A stretch of 64,000 nucleotides of DNA from Billgrantia zhangzhouensis (GTDB taxonomy: Bacteria > Pseudomonadota > Gammaproteobacteria > Pseudomonadales > Halomonadaceae), in contig NZ_JABFTT010000007.1 of the NCBI RefSeq assembly GCF_021404465.1, forward strand, positions 62,001-126,000, written 5' to 3'. Under the pieces are notes generated by a model. It was given only the letters and a program-made list of their open reading frames with translations. It ran no database searches and was not told the DNA's origin. The translations under genes were made by a program, and so were the position numbers. Shown piece after piece: positions 25,083-34,039 of this stretch. Numbering within the stretch: the stretch's first letter is position 1; each line of letters begins with the position of its first letter.

Positions 25083-26089
25083 GTGCCGAGACGTCGGTCT
25101 GCCAACTGCTCGAGCGTCAGGACTGCGACTATCGCGGTTGGCTGTGGGTGGCGCCGCCGCGGGATGCCTGGCTCGAGACAGGAGCAGGCAGTGTGCTCAG
25201 CGCCGATCATGGCGTGCTGGCGGCCTGGCGGGAACGTGGCCGCCCGGCTTTTTCGCCGTTCGATGCCGGCTCCGTCAATGAGCCACCCGGGGCAGTGCTG
25301 TTCTGGCCCAAGGCCCACGCCCTGGGCGAATGGTGGCTGCTATGGCTATGTGCCAATTTGCCGTCGGGTACGCGCCTGCAACTAGTGGGGGAGAATCAGG
25401 GCGGCATCAAGCGCGTGCTCAAGGTGCTGGCGGCGCTGGGGCTGGGCTGTCGCAAGCTCGATAGCGCGCGGCGCTGCATTCTGTTCGAGACGCGCCTTGG
25501 CAATGTCGGCATCGATCCGGATGCGGCCTGGACCACCTTCGAAGCCGAGGGACTGACGCTTGCCAGTCATCCCGGCGTATTCGGCCACGGCAAGCTGGAC
25601 GAGGGCACCCGTCTGCTGCTCGAGCGGCTCGAGGCCGAACTGCCAGCGCCCAACAGGGCGAAGGAAGTCCTCGACATGGGTTGCGGCGATGGCATTCTCA
25701 CTGCCTGGCTGGCCCGCCGTGGTCATGCCGTGACGGCGGTGGACGTCAACGCTTTCGCTGTGGAGGCGACCCGGCGCACCCTGGCGGCCAATGGGCTGGA
25801 GGGGCGGGCCGTGGCCAGCGACGTCTACTCGGGGCTCGGCGAGAGTCGCTTTGCCGCCATCGTTAGCAACCCGCCGTTTCACCAGGAGCGCAGCATCGAT
25901 TACGGCCCTGCCGGCCGCCTGATACGCGAAGCGCCGAAACACCTGCTGCCGGGCGGAGTGCTGCTGCTGGTGGCCAATGCCTTCCTGCCCTATCCGGACC
26001 TGCTCGAGAGCGCTTTCGGCGGCTTTCAGATTGTTGCCGATGACCGCCGGTTCCGGGTTTATTGGGCGCGGTTGGCTGAGTCCCGATAG
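25079..26089 (+). CDS. rsmC: 16S rRNA (guanine1207-N2)-methyltransferase RsmC
   Basis: A 336-residue protein with an N-terminal degenerate methyltransferase domain (about 1-155) and a C-terminal active one. The linker HPGVFGHGKLDEGTRLLLER and SAM loop LDMGCGDGILTAWLARRG are typical, and the catalytic NPPF motif is at 264-267. RsmC methylates G1207 of 16S rRNA in the 30S subunit. The start overlaps the cmoM stop (ATGA). Its 3' end overlaps the convergent greB gene by 31 bases. Confidence 0.9.
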   Translation: MSAETSVCQLLERQDCDYRGWLWVAPPRDAWLETGAGSVLSADHGVLAAWRERGRPAFSPFDAGSVNEPPGAVLFWPKAHALGEWWLLWLCANLPSGTRLQLVGENQGGIKRVLKVLAALGLGCRKLDSARRCILFETRLGNVGIDPDAAWTTFEAEGLTLASHPGVFGHGKLDEGTRLLLERLEAELPAPNRAKEVLDMGCGDGILTAWLARRGHAVTAVDVNAFAVEATRRTLAANGLEGRAVASDVYSGLGESRFAAIVSNPPFHQERSIDYGPAGRLIREAPKHLLPGGVLLLVANAFLPYPDLLESAFGGFQIVADDRRFRVYWARLAESR

Positions 26090-26592
26090 GCGATATCGAT
26101 GATGATATAAGTGGTATCGCCTGCCGGTGCCTTTACCGTGACTTCGTCGTCCAATGCCTTGCCCAGCAGCGCCTTGGCCAGCGGGGCGTCGACGCTGATC
26201 CAGCGCTTGCCGGTATCGGTTTCGTCATGGCCGACGATGCGGATGCACAGCTCTTCACCCTCCTCGTCCTCGAGGGTGACGAAGGCGCCGAAATAGACCT
26301 TGTCGGTATCCGCCGGCAGGCGGTCCACCACCTGCAACTCGTCGAGCCGCTTGGTCAGGTAGCGGATACGCGCGATGACCCGGTTGAGCTCCTTCTTGTT
26401 GTAGGTGTAGTCGGCGTTCTCGCTGCGGTCGCCTAGCGCTGCGGCTTCGCCGACCTTGGCCGAGAGAGCGGGGCGCTTGACCCGCGAGAGGTGATCGAGA
26501 ATGCCGCGCAGGCGCTCGGCCCCCTCGGCGGTGATCAAGTTGCTCTTGGGTTCCTGGCGCGGGTCCTTGGCGGGATCGCGCCAGCGCGTCAT
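26059..26592 (-). CDS. greB: Transcription elongation factor GreB
   Basis: A 177-residue factor that enters the RNA polymerase secondary channel and triggers cleavage of backtracked transcripts. The N-terminal coiled coil carries the tip acidic residues in LGDRSENADYTYNKKELNR, and the C-terminal FKBP-like domain includes VTLEDEEGEELCIRIVGHDE. The RWRDPAKDP N-terminal extension before the coiled coil occurs in pseudomonad and halomonad GreB. The start at 26592 has AAGGG 7 bases upstream; a start at 26607 with AGGAG 9 bases upstream is almost as good. Confidence 0.92.
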   Translation of the reverse strand: MTRWRDPAKDPRQEPKSNLITAEGAERLRGILDHLSRVKRPALSAKVGEAAALGDRSENADYTYNKKELNRVIARIRYLTKRLDELQVVDRLPADTDKVYFGAFVTLEDEEGEELCIRIVGHDETDTGKRWISVDAPLAKALLGKALDDEVTVKAPAGDTTYIIIDIAYRDSANRAQ

Positions 26593-26811
26593 GTTGCGGC
26601 CCTTCATGGCGTTACGCTCCTACGTGCTTGCGGCGAGTGCGTTCTTACGACGAGAAAGGCAACATACGTCATTGTTGGCCCGTGAGCCAGAAGCCGTCGA
26701 GGCTCGGGCTGGCGAATCATTCAAACGTTCGTTACATTGCCGGGAGCGGTGCCACGCCGCTGCCGAGAATCCGTCAGCCAATAACAAGCGAATGAAGAAA
26801 GGAGTCTGGAC

Positions 26812-27447
26812 ATGTTACGACGTCAGCTCATCGGTGCCGCCCTGGGAGTCGGCCTTCTGCTTGCACCGTTTACCGGCGCCCTAGCCTGGGAAAGCGAAGT
26901 CGAGGCGCTCAAGCAGCGCTGGGAACAGATCGCTACGCAGCGGGCAGAAGGCCAGCGCCGCGCGGCGTTGCAGTCGCTCGCCGAGGAGGCGGAGCTGCTG
27001 GTGGAAGCGAACCCCGGCATCGCGCAGCCGCTAGTCTGGTACGGCATCATCGAGGCGTCGCATGCCCGCGAGCGCAGCGGCTTGGGTGCCCTGGGCAGTG
27101 CCCGCTCGGCGCGCGATGCGCTGGAGCGTGCCATCGAGATCGATCCCCAGGGAGGCAACGGCTCGGCCTACGTCACGCTGGGGGCGCTGTACGATCGCGC
27201 GCCGGGCAGGCCCATCGGCTTCGGCAATAGCAGTACGGCCGAGCGCATGTTCCAACAGGCCCTGCAGATCCGCCCCGATGGCATCGACGCCAACTTCTAC
27301 TACGCCACCTTCCTCGAAGACGAGGGGCGCCGTGAGGAGGCGCGTGAGCACGCCCAGCGCGCCGTCGACGGCACCGCTCGCGAGGATCGCCAGGCTTCGG
27401 ACGAGGCGCTGCGTCAGCAGGCCAGATCGCTGCTCTCCCGGCTGTGA
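26812..27447 (+). CDS. Periplasmic tetratricopeptide-repeat protein of unknown function
   Basis: A 211-residue protein with a signal peptide (1-25, FTGALA|WES) and an all-helical body with TPR-like pairs: SARDALERAIEIDPQGGNGS, YVTLGALYDRAPG, AERMFQQALQIRPDGIDANF and EEAREHAQRAVDG. AAAGGAG lies 7 bases before the ATG. Exported TPR proteins usually act as protein-protein adaptors, and some are TRAP-associated (TatT), but nothing here proves such a role. It is monocistronic, bounded by a hairpin downstream. Confidence 0.72.
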   Translation: MLRRQLIGAALGVGLLLAPFTGALAWESEVEALKQRWEQIATQRAEGQRRAALQSLAEEAELLVEANPGIAQPLVWYGIIEASHARERSGLGALGSARSARDALERAIEIDPQGGNGSAYVTLGALYDRAPGRPIGFGNSSTAERMFQQALQIRPDGIDANFYYATFLEDEGRREEAREHAQRAVDGTAREDRQASDEALRQQARSLLSRL

Positions 27448-27460
27448 TGCCTTCCCTCCC

Positions 27461-27486
27461 CATGCGCCTCGTCCATGAGGCGCATG
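27461..27486 (+). terminator. Hairpin after the TPR gene
   Basis: CATGCGCCTC (27461-27470) and GAGGCGCATG (27477-27486) form a perfect 10-bp stem with loop GTCCAT, 14 bases after the TPR stop. There is no T-run, so termination may need Rho or be incomplete. Confidence 0.5.
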
Positions 27487-27561
27487 GTAGCGACAGGTAG
27501 CGGTTGGCATGATCGGCCCCGGTCACCATAATAGTCGCCATTCGCAGACTCGGAGGCCTGC

Positions 27562-28206
27562 ATGACCGATAATTCCGATCGCGGCCAGGATACCGCCCAG
27601 CTTCCCGGCTTCGGCGCTGCCGATGTCGACCTGGTGGAGCGCCGCTCCCTGCACCAGGGCTTCTTTCGCCTGGACGAGGTCCGTCTGCGTCATCGCTTGT
27701 TCGAAGGCGGCTGGAGCGCCGAAATGGTACGTGAAGTCCACGTGCGCCACGATGCCGTAGGCGTGCTGCTCTATGATGTCGAGCGCGACTGCGTGGCGCT
27801 GGTGGAGCAGATTCGCGCCGGTGCGCTGGACGATCCAGAGTCGCCGTGGAAGCTCGAAATCGTCGCCGGGCTGGTGGAGGCCGGCGAGAGCGCGGCCGAG
27901 GTGGCGCGCCGCGAGGCCATGGAGGAGGCCGGCTGCGATGTCACCGAACTGATCGAGCTGCACACTTATTATCCAAGCCCAGGCGCCTGTACGGAGCGGG
28001 TGACACTGTTCTGCGCCCTGGTCGACTGCGATGGGCTGGGTGGCGTGCATGGCCTGGACGAAGAGCATGAGGATATCCGCGTTCACGTGCTACCGTTTAA
28101 GCGTGCCTGGGAACTCTTGCTGGCCGGGCGACTCGACAATGCCATGTGTCTGATCGCCTTCTACTGGCTAGCGGCGGAACGGGCATCACTACGAGCAAGG
28201 GGGTAG
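27562..28206 (+). CDS. nudF: ADP-ribose pyrophosphatase (Nudix hydrolase)
   Basis: A 214-residue Nudix hydrolase that splits ADP-ribose to AMP and ribose 5-phosphate. The complete Nudix box (G103-x5-E109-x7-REUxEEAG) is at 103-125. The downstream YYPSPGACTERVTLFCALVD matches the ADP-ribose-specific loop of NudF. The order nudF-yqiB-cpdA is that of E. coli, which strengthens the call. One base separates its stop from the GTG of the next gene. Confidence 0.92.
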   Translation: MTDNSDRGQDTAQLPGFGAADVDLVERRSLHQGFFRLDEVRLRHRLFEGGWSAEMVREVHVRHDAVGVLLYDVERDCVALVEQIRAGALDDPESPWKLEIVAGLVEAGESAAEVARREAMEEAGCDVTELIELHTYYPSPGACTERVTLFCALVDCDGLGGVHGLDEEHEDIRVHVLPFKRAWELLLAGRLDNAMCLIAFYWLAAERASLRARG

Positions 28207-28207
28207 C

Positions 28208-28657
28208 GTGGCAAGAACCGCCTACGTCACCGATCTGAAGAGCCTGCAGGGGGAATGCAGCGCCAACTACCTGCGCCTGACGCGGCTGATGGGCGGCCTC
28301 GGGATGGGCGAGACGCGCGAGTTCGAGCTGTCTGGCCAGCGTGGCTGGTTCGGTACCCTGTGGTTGACGGTGCTGGAACAGGCGCCCTATACCACCATTG
28401 CCCGGGTCAGCCAAAGCGGTTTGATGGATGCCGTCATCGAGCCCCCACGCATGCGCGTGCATCTCTACCACGACGTACGCATGGCCGAGGTCACCGACTT
28501 TCAGCGCGAACGCCACTTCAGCGGGCGCTATCGCTATCCCAACGTGCGCATGCACCAGCCCGACGAAAAGCTTCAGCTCAACCGTTTCCTCGGTGAGTGG
28601 CTGGCCCATGGCCTCGAGCATGGGCATCCTACCAACCTGACGGAACTGCCGGGATGA
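28208..28657 (+). CDS. yqiB: DUF1249 family protein (YqiB-like)
   Basis: A 149-residue protein of unknown molecular function with the DUF1249 pattern: LQGECSANYLRLTRLMGG, then YTTIARVSQSG, MRVHLYHDVRMAEVTDFQRE and YRYPNVRMHQPDEKLQLNRF. It starts with GTG one base after the nudF stop, and its own stop overlaps the cpdA ATG. The nudF-yqiB-cpdA cotranscription is conserved in enterobacteria, suggesting a link to nucleotide signalling, though no activity is known to me. Confidence 0.85.
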   Translation: MARTAYVTDLKSLQGECSANYLRLTRLMGGLGMGETREFELSGQRGWFGTLWLTVLEQAPYTTIARVSQSGLMDAVIEPPRMRVHLYHDVRMAEVTDFQRERHFSGRYRYPNVRMHQPDEKLQLNRFLGEWLAHGLEHGHPTNLTELPG

Positions 28658-29391
28658 TGCGTCTGGTACAGCTCACCGATTGCCACCTGCACGCCGACCC
28701 CAAAGCCCGTTCCCGTGCCGGCTTCCCACTGTGCCAGTTGGAATCCGTGGTCGAAGCGGTGCGGGCTACGCGCCCCGACGTGGTTCTCGTCACCGGCGAC
28801 ATCAGCCAGGACGAGACGGCAGCCTCCTACCAGCATGCCCATCGTGTCCTCTCGACGCTCGAGTGCCCCTGGTTCTGGCTGGGCGGCAACCACGACCAGC
28901 CCGGGCTGATGGAGGAGATCAGGGGCTTCCATGATGTCATCGACCTGGCCAACTGGCGGCTATTGACCGTGAATACCTGGGTTCGGGGGCAGGCTCATGG
29001 CGAGCTGGGTGAGGCACGCCTGGGGCAACTCGCCGAGCGTCTCGCCGAGGACGAACGGCCGACCTTGCTGGCGATGCACCATCCGCCGCTTGCGGTGGGC
29101 TCGGCCTGGATCGACGAGATCGGGCTCAAGGATCGCGACGCCCTGTGGGAGATGCTGTCCTCCTTCCCGCAGGTCAGGGCGATTCTCTGCGGCCACATTC
29201 ACCAGGCCTTTGCCGGGCGGCAAGTACTCGAGCATGGCGAAGTGCTGGTCTACGGCTGCCCTTCGACGACCGATCAGTTCCTGCCCGGCTCTGAGGGCTT
29301 CGCCATCGACGAGGCATCGCGTCCCGGCTACCGGATCTTCGACCTGCGCGGTGAGGAGTGGCTGACCTGGGTCGAGCGTGTCGATCTGTGA
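28654..29391 (+). CDS. cpdA: 3',5'-cyclic-AMP phosphodiesterase CpdA
   Basis: A 245-residue metallophosphoesterase. All metal-binding motifs are visible: Asp9 and His11 (TDCHLH), Asp49 (VTGDISQDE), GGNHDQ at 77-82, AMHHPP and CGHIHQ. CpdA hydrolyses cAMP and so lowers CRP activity. The ATG at 28654 overlaps the yqiB stop; a second ATG follows directly, so either may initiate. In E. coli yqiA and parE follow; here they lie 15 kb further on. Confidence 0.9.
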   Translation: MMRLVQLTDCHLHADPKARSRAGFPLCQLESVVEAVRATRPDVVLVTGDISQDETAASYQHAHRVLSTLECPWFWLGGNHDQPGLMEEIRGFHDVIDLANWRLLTVNTWVRGQAHGELGEARLGQLAERLAEDERPTLLAMHHPPLAVGSAWIDEIGLKDRDALWEMLSSFPQVRAILCGHIHQAFAGRQVLEHGEVLVYGCPSTTDQFLPGSEGFAIDEASRPGYRIFDLRGEEWLTWVERVDL

Positions 29392-29510
29392 GCTTCGATT
29401 CTTTTTTGGTCTAAAAAGATAGGTAATCATTCTTTTACGTTATTATCGGCCCAAGGTTACCCTGTGCGCATGATCCTACTTGCCCTTCGTCATGCGAGGT
29501 ATCCGGGCCG

Positions 29511-30482
29511 ATGACCAGTCTTCACGCTCCCGAGCACAAGCCGGCAGCTCCGGCTTCCGACTCGCCGGCCTCCCTGTCGCCGCGTCGGCTGACCCATCTT
29601 CAGCAGTTGGAGGCGGAGTCGATCCATATCATCCGTGAGGTGGCCGCCGAGTTCCGTAACCCGGTGATGCTCTATTCCATCGGCAAGGACTCCTCGGTGA
29701 TGCTGCACCTGGCGCGCAAGGCCTTTTTCCCCGGGCCGCCGCCGTTCCCGCTGTTGCACGTGGATACCACCTGGAAATTCCGCGAGATGATTGCCTTCCG
29801 CGACCGCATGGCTGCCGAGGTCGGCATGGAACTGCTGGTGCATACCAACGAGGAAGGGCGGGCTGCGGGCATCAACCCCTTCGATCACGGCTCCAGCGGC
29901 TATACCGACGTGATGAAGACCCAGGCGCTCAAGCAGGCATTGGACAAATACGGCTTCGACGCCGCCTTCGGCGGTGCCCGCCGCGACGAAGAGGCCAGCC
30001 GTGCCAAGGAGCGGGTGTTCTCGTTCCGTGACAAGTTCCACCGCTGGGACCCCAAGAACCAGCGTCCCGAGCTATGGAATCTCTACAACGCCCGGGTCAA
30101 CAAGGGGGAGTCGATCCGTGCTTTCCCGCTCTCCAACTGGACCGAGCTGGACATCTGGCAGTACATCTACCTGGAGCAGATCCCCATCGTGCCGCTCTAC
30201 TACGCCGCCCCGCGCCCGGTGGTGGAGCGCGACGGCATGCTGGTGATGGTCGACGACGAGCGGTTGCCGCTCGTCCCCGGTGAGGTACCCGAGGAGAAGT
30301 GGGTGCGCTTCCGCACGCTGGGCTGCTACCCGCTGACCGGTGCGGTGGAGTCCAGGGCCGACACGCTACCCGAGATCATTCAGGAGATGCTGCTGACACG
30401 TACCAGCGAGCGCAGCGGCCGGGCCATCGACCACGACCAGGCGGGCTCGATGGAGAAGAAGAAGCGCGAGGGATACTTCTAA
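29511..30482 (+). CDS. cysD: Sulfate adenylyltransferase subunit 2
   Basis: A 323-residue PP-loop ATP pyrophosphatase that, with CysN, activates sulfate to adenosine 5'-phosphosulfate. Visible features are [20 protein letters not shown], the PP-loop-like [39 protein letters not shown] and the C-terminal [20 protein letters not shown]. About 25 extra residues precede the usual start. It overlaps cysN by one base. The 119-base upstream region is AT-rich and should hold the promoter. Confidence 0.95.
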   Translation: MTSLHAPEHKPAAPASDSPASLSPRRLTHLQQLEAESIHIIREVAAEFRNPVMLYSIGKDSSVMLHLARKAFFPGPPPFPLLHVDTTWKFREMIAFRDRMAAEVGMELLVHTNEEGRAAGINPFDHGSSGYTDVMKTQALKQALDKYGFDAAFGGARRDEEASRAKERVFSFRDKFHRWDPKNQRPELWNLYNARVNKGESIRAFPLSNWTELDIWQYIYLEQIPIVPLYYAAPRPVVERDGMLVMVDDERLPLVPGEVPEEKWVRFRTLGCYPLTGAVESRADTLPEIIQEMLLTRTSERSGRAIDHDQAGSMEKKKREGYF

Positions 30483-31921
30483 TGTCACATCAATCTGCAA
30501 TGATCGCCGAGGATATCGAAACCTACCTCCGCGAGCACGAGAACAAGGACCTGCTGCGCTTCATCACCTGCGGCAGTGTCGACGACGGTAAGTCGACCCT
30601 GATCGGCCGGCTGCTGCACGACTCCAAGATGATCTTCGACGATCACCTGGCGGCATTGACCCGCGACTCCAAGAAGAGCGGCACCACCGGCGATGCCGTG
30701 GACCTGGCGCTGCTGGTCGATGGCCTGCAGTCGGAGCGTGAGCAGGGCATCACCATCGACGTGGCCTACCGCTTCTTCTCCACCGACAAGCGCAAGTTCA
30801 TCATCGCCGACACCCCGGGGCACGAGCAGTACACCCGCAACATGGCTACCGGGGCCTCCACCGCCAACCTGGCGATCATCCTGATCGATGCCCGCTACGG
30901 TGTGCAGACCCAGACCCGGCGCCATAGCTTCATTGCCGATCTGCTGGGCATCAAGCACTTGGTCATTGCGGTGAACAAGATGGACCTGGTGGGCTTCGAC
31001 GAGGCGCGCTTCGACGAGATCGTCGCCGACTACCGGCGCTTTGCCGAGCAGCTCTCGGTCAAGGATCTGCATTTCGTACCGATGTCGGCGCTGGAAGGGG
31101 ACAACGTGGTCAACCGCAGCGACCGCACGCCCTGGTACCAGATCGACGGCAAAGCAGGGCCGGCGCTGCTGGAACTGCTGGAGTCCGTGGAGGTGAGCCG
31201 TGACCGTAACCTGGCTGACCTGCGCTTCCCGGTGCAGTACGTCAACCGGCCCAACCTCGACTTCCGTGGCTATGCCGGTACGCTGGAGGCCGGTGTGCTG
31301 CGCCCCGGCCTGGCGATCAAGGCGCTGCCCTCGGGCAAGAGCAGCCGCATCGAGCGGGTCGTCACTTTCGATGGCGACCTGGAGGCGGCGTGGCCGGGTC
31401 AGGCCGTCACCGTGACTCTCGAGGACGAGATCGATATTTCCCGCGGCGATTGGATCGTGGCGGAGGATGCCGACGTCACCCTGACCAATGCCTTCGATGC
31501 CGATATCGTGTGGATGCACGAACAGCCCTTGGCACCAGGCCGGCAGTACGACATCCGCCTGGCCGGGCGTTCGGTGGCCGGGCGCGTGAGTGCGATTCAC
31601 CACCAAGTCGACGTCAACACTCTGGAGCGGCATGAGGCCAACTGCCTGGAGCTGAATGCCATCGCCCGCTGCCGGCTCGAGCTGACCGCCGAAGTGTCGC
31701 TCGACGCCTACGATCAGAGTCCGGGTACTGGCAGCTTCATCGTCATCGACCGGCTCTCCAACGTGACCGTAGGGGCGGGCATGGTGCGCAGCGCAGCCGA
31801 GGCGACAGGGCAGGCACAGGGCGAGGTCGACTGGGCCGCCTTCGAACTCGATCTCAATGCACTGATTCGCAAGCATTTCCCGCATTGGGAGGCCAGGGAC
31901 GTGCGCGGTCTCTTGCGCTAG
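30482..31921 (+). CDS. cysN: Sulfate adenylyltransferase subunit 1 (GTPase)
   Basis: A 479-residue EF-Tu-like GTPase that couples GTP hydrolysis to sulfate activation by CysD. The P-loop is GSVDDGKS (31-38), followed by [17 protein letters not shown] and VNKMDL, then two beta-barrel domains. The ATG shares its A with the cysD TAA stop. It ends near residue 479 without a CysC kinase domain, so APS kinase must be encoded elsewhere if assimilation goes through PAPS. Confidence 0.95.
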   Translation: MSHQSAMIAEDIETYLREHENKDLLRFITCGSVDDGKSTLIGRLLHDSKMIFDDHLAALTRDSKKSGTTGDAVDLALLVDGLQSEREQGITIDVAYRFFSTDKRKFIIADTPGHEQYTRNMATGASTANLAIILIDARYGVQTQTRRHSFIADLLGIKHLVIAVNKMDLVGFDEARFDEIVADYRRFAEQLSVKDLHFVPMSALEGDNVVNRSDRTPWYQIDGKAGPALLELLESVEVSRDRNLADLRFPVQYVNRPNLDFRGYAGTLEAGVLRPGLAIKALPSGKSSRIERVVTFDGDLEAAWPGQAVTVTLEDEIDISRGDWIVAEDADVTLTNAFDADIVWMHEQPLAPGRQYDIRLAGRSVAGRVSAIHHQVDVNTLERHEANCLELNAIARCRLELTAEVSLDAYDQSPGTGSFIVIDRLSNVTVGAGMVRSAAEATGQAQGEVDWAAFELDLNALIRKHFPHWEARDVRGLLR

Positions 31922-31964
31922 GGAAGCCTGAACAAATACCTGCGCGAGCGAACCGCTGCGCTAT

Positions 31965-32034
31965 AGCCGCCATCCCTGGCGGCTACCCTTCAGGCCAGCC
32001 TGAAGGCTGTTCAAATTCGTTCCCGACGAATTTG
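31965..32034. repeat. Triple-hairpin element after cysN
   Basis: Three perfect hairpins in 70 bases: AGCCGCCA/TGGCGGCT (31965-31972 and 31977-31984), CCTTCAGG/CCTGAAGG (31987-31994 and 31999-32006) and CAAATTCGT/ACGAATTTG (32012-32020 and 32026-32034), with loops of 4, 4 and 5 bases. The compact, regular layout resembles dispersed REP/BIME-type extragenic elements. Only one copy is in this window, so its repetitive nature is an inference. It may also protect or end the cysDN transcript. Confidence 0.6.
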
Positions 32035-32240
32035 TGGGCGGTGCTTCCCTGCGAGAGTTTGGCCAAGTGATTCGTAGGTAGTTGATATTGTTGCCACATC
32101 CTCCACACTAGGGACAGGGCTCGGCGCTTGCCGGGCCCTGTCGAGTAGTGTCAGGGAGGAGACATGCCGTACTGCCAGGATCGGCCGATAGCGCAGCGTT
32201 CGAAGGGCCCACAGCAAGCTGGCACACCGCAGGAGGGCGA

Positions 32241-33323
32241 ATGACGGGGTTCGTCAGGCGTCTTCTGCGCATTGCCGCCCGCCCGATGAGGCAAGACCGC
32301 GGGCGTGGCGGTTACGTGGTGCATCCCTACCGTGGCTACGGTTCCCGTCATGAGGCGTTCCTCATGGGGCGGGTATTCAAGCAGGCCGCGCTGGGCGAGG
32401 TGATCCCGCGCTACGGTATACTGCGCGATCTTGCCGACATCGTTCGGCGTATCTTTCGCCACGGGCTCCCCGAGGTGACCGTCGAAGTGACGCTGGGAGA
32501 GAACGTCACCACCGTGACGACCGACCGCGACGGCTACTTCGACGTACACATGCCGCTGACGCATCCTCTGCCGCAGGATAGTGCCTGGCATCATGCCGAG
32601 CTGCACGTGGTGTTGCCGGACATCGAGCCGGTACAGTCGTTCACCGAGGTCTATATCCCCCCGGCCGAGGCCGACCTGTTGGTGATCAGCGACATCGACG
32701 ATACGGTGATGTACACCGGGGTGGCCAACAAGCTGCGCATGCTGCATCGCCTGTTCGTCAAGCAGGCGCACCAGCGCATGGCCTTTCCTGGCGTGGTGGC
32801 TCTCTACCAGGCGCTGCATGTCGGCAGCAGCGGCAAGGCCAGGAGACCCATTCTCTACGTCTCGCGCGGGCCCTGGAGCATCTACGAGATGCTGGAGGAG
32901 TTCTTCCAGCTCAATCGCATTCCGGTCGGGCCGATCCTGTTTCTACGCGAGTGGGGTATCTCTTGGCGCAAGCCCTGGCCGCGCCGAGCCGAGGATCATA
33001 AGTACGACCTGATCCAGCACATGCTGGCGATGCGTGACGAGCTGCCTTGCGTGCTGATCGGCGACAGCGGCCAGCACGATCCCGAGGTCTATGCCCGGAT
33101 CGTGCACGAGTATCCCGAGCGGATCCGGGCGGTCTACATTCGCCGGGTGGAGCGCCGGCCCGAGCGCGAACGTGCGATCGATGCACTGCGCGAAGAGATT
33201 CGTCATACCGGCTGCGATCTGGTGCTGGCCGAGGACAGCCTTGCCATGGCCGAGCATGCTTTCACCCAGGGGCTGATCGCCGAGGAGGGGCTCGAGTGGG
33301 TGCGTCAGGCGTCGCGTTCATAG
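32241..33323 (+). CDS. App1-type phosphatase (phosphatidate phosphatase App1 domain)
   Basis: A 360-residue protein with a beta-rich N-terminal region (about 75-145) and a HAD-like App1 phosphatase domain. The HAD nucleophile motif is DIDDTVMYTG at 151-160, followed by ILYVSRGPWSIYEMLEEFF and the second acidic motif in IGDSGQHDPEVYARIVHEYP. Yeast App1 dephosphorylates phosphatidate; bacterial homologues are uncharacterised to my knowledge. The ATG at 32241 has GGAGGGCGA directly upstream. No signal peptide is seen, so it is probably cytoplasmic. Confidence 0.82.
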   Translation: MTGFVRRLLRIAARPMRQDRGRGGYVVHPYRGYGSRHEAFLMGRVFKQAALGEVIPRYGILRDLADIVRRIFRHGLPEVTVEVTLGENVTTVTTDRDGYFDVHMPLTHPLPQDSAWHHAELHVVLPDIEPVQSFTEVYIPPAEADLLVISDIDDTVMYTGVANKLRMLHRLFVKQAHQRMAFPGVVALYQALHVGSSGKARRPILYVSRGPWSIYEMLEEFFQLNRIPVGPILFLREWGISWRKPWPRRAEDHKYDLIQHMLAMRDELPCVLIGDSGQHDPEVYARIVHEYPERIRAVYIRRVERRPERERAIDALREEIRHTGCDLVLAEDSLAMAEHAFTQGLIAEEGLEWVRQASRS

Positions 33324-33486
33324 TCGGATCTGATGCTGCTCCAGGTGCGACTCCATCGCTTTGACGGGTTGCAAATTCGTTATTCTGTGTGTCGATTTCT
33401 TGCGTTTTTCGCTTTTATCCTGCGCCGGACGCAAGGGCTTCGTTAATTTCTCGTTGAGGTCCGCTACGTTTCAGAGAGGTACTTGC

Positions 33487-33975
33487 ATGACCACGATCGT
33501 ATGGGATGGGACTACGCTGGCGACGGATTCGCTGATCAGTGTCAACGGCTCAACCTACAACCATGCGCAGAAGCTGTTCCAGCTCGACAACGGCGAGTGG
33601 GTGGCCTTCGCCGGCGAGCAGCAGGAGTGGTGGGAGGTCATGGAGTGGCTCAACGCCGGGGCGCCACGTAATGACAAGCCGCATGTGACGCGGGTCGAGA
33701 TGATCCTTGCCGGGCCCGATGGTGTCTTCGAGATGTTCAACAAGCTGGTGCGCATCCCGGTCAAGGGGCCTGTTGCCTATGGTACCGGCTGGAAGTGGGC
33801 GCTGGCCGCCATCGATCATGGCAAGAATGCCATCGAGGCGGTGGAGTATGCCAAGACGCGGGACCACGATAGCGGCGGCGAGGTGCAGTCCGTTACGCCT
33901 GTGACCAGGGCCGGAGTGCCCTTCGAGACGTTGATGCGGGACGTCGAGGCGGAACCGGAACCCGCGACGACCTGA
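33487..33975 (+). CDS. HslV-like proteasome-type Ntn hydrolase
   Basis: A 162-residue protein whose N-terminus MTTIVWDGTTLATDSLIS resembles proteasome beta subunits and HslV, in which removal of Met exposes the catalytic Thr. KLFQLDNGEWVAFAGEQQEW and GTGWKWALAAIDHGKNAIEA fit the alternating strand-helix fold. It is stand-alone, with no HslU ATPase nearby. Similar proteins occur in phages and many proteobacteria and have no known substrate. The ATG at 33487 has AGAGAGGT 6 bases upstream. A GC-rich terminator follows. Confidence 0.68.
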   Translation: MTTIVWDGTTLATDSLISVNGSTYNHAQKLFQLDNGEWVAFAGEQQEWWEVMEWLNAGAPRNDKPHVTRVEMILAGPDGVFEMFNKLVRIPVKGPVAYGTGWKWALAAIDHGKNAIEAVEYAKTRDHDSGGEVQSVTPVTRAGVPFETLMRDVEAEPEPATT

Positions 33976-33995
33976 TATCGGCTAGTTCTCTCCTG

Positions 33996-34020
33996 CAGCC
34001 CCGGCCATCGGCCGGGGCTG
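33996..34020. terminator. Convergent terminator between the HslV-like gene and hmuV
   Basis: CAGCCCCGGCC (33996-34006) and GGCCGGGGCTG (34010-34020) form a perfect 11-bp GC-rich stem with a 3-base loop. On the plus strand TGCGTTTGG follows, a poor T-run. It lies between two converging genes and probably serves both. Confidence 0.6.
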
Positions 34021-34039
34021 CTGCGTTTGGGGGGGAGTG

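Noticed and set aside
29409-29431. Fur-box-like AT-rich stretch upstream of cysD
   Set aside because: It matches the 19-base consensus at only about 12 positions, and sulfate activation genes are normally controlled by CysB. I treat it as promoter AT content.
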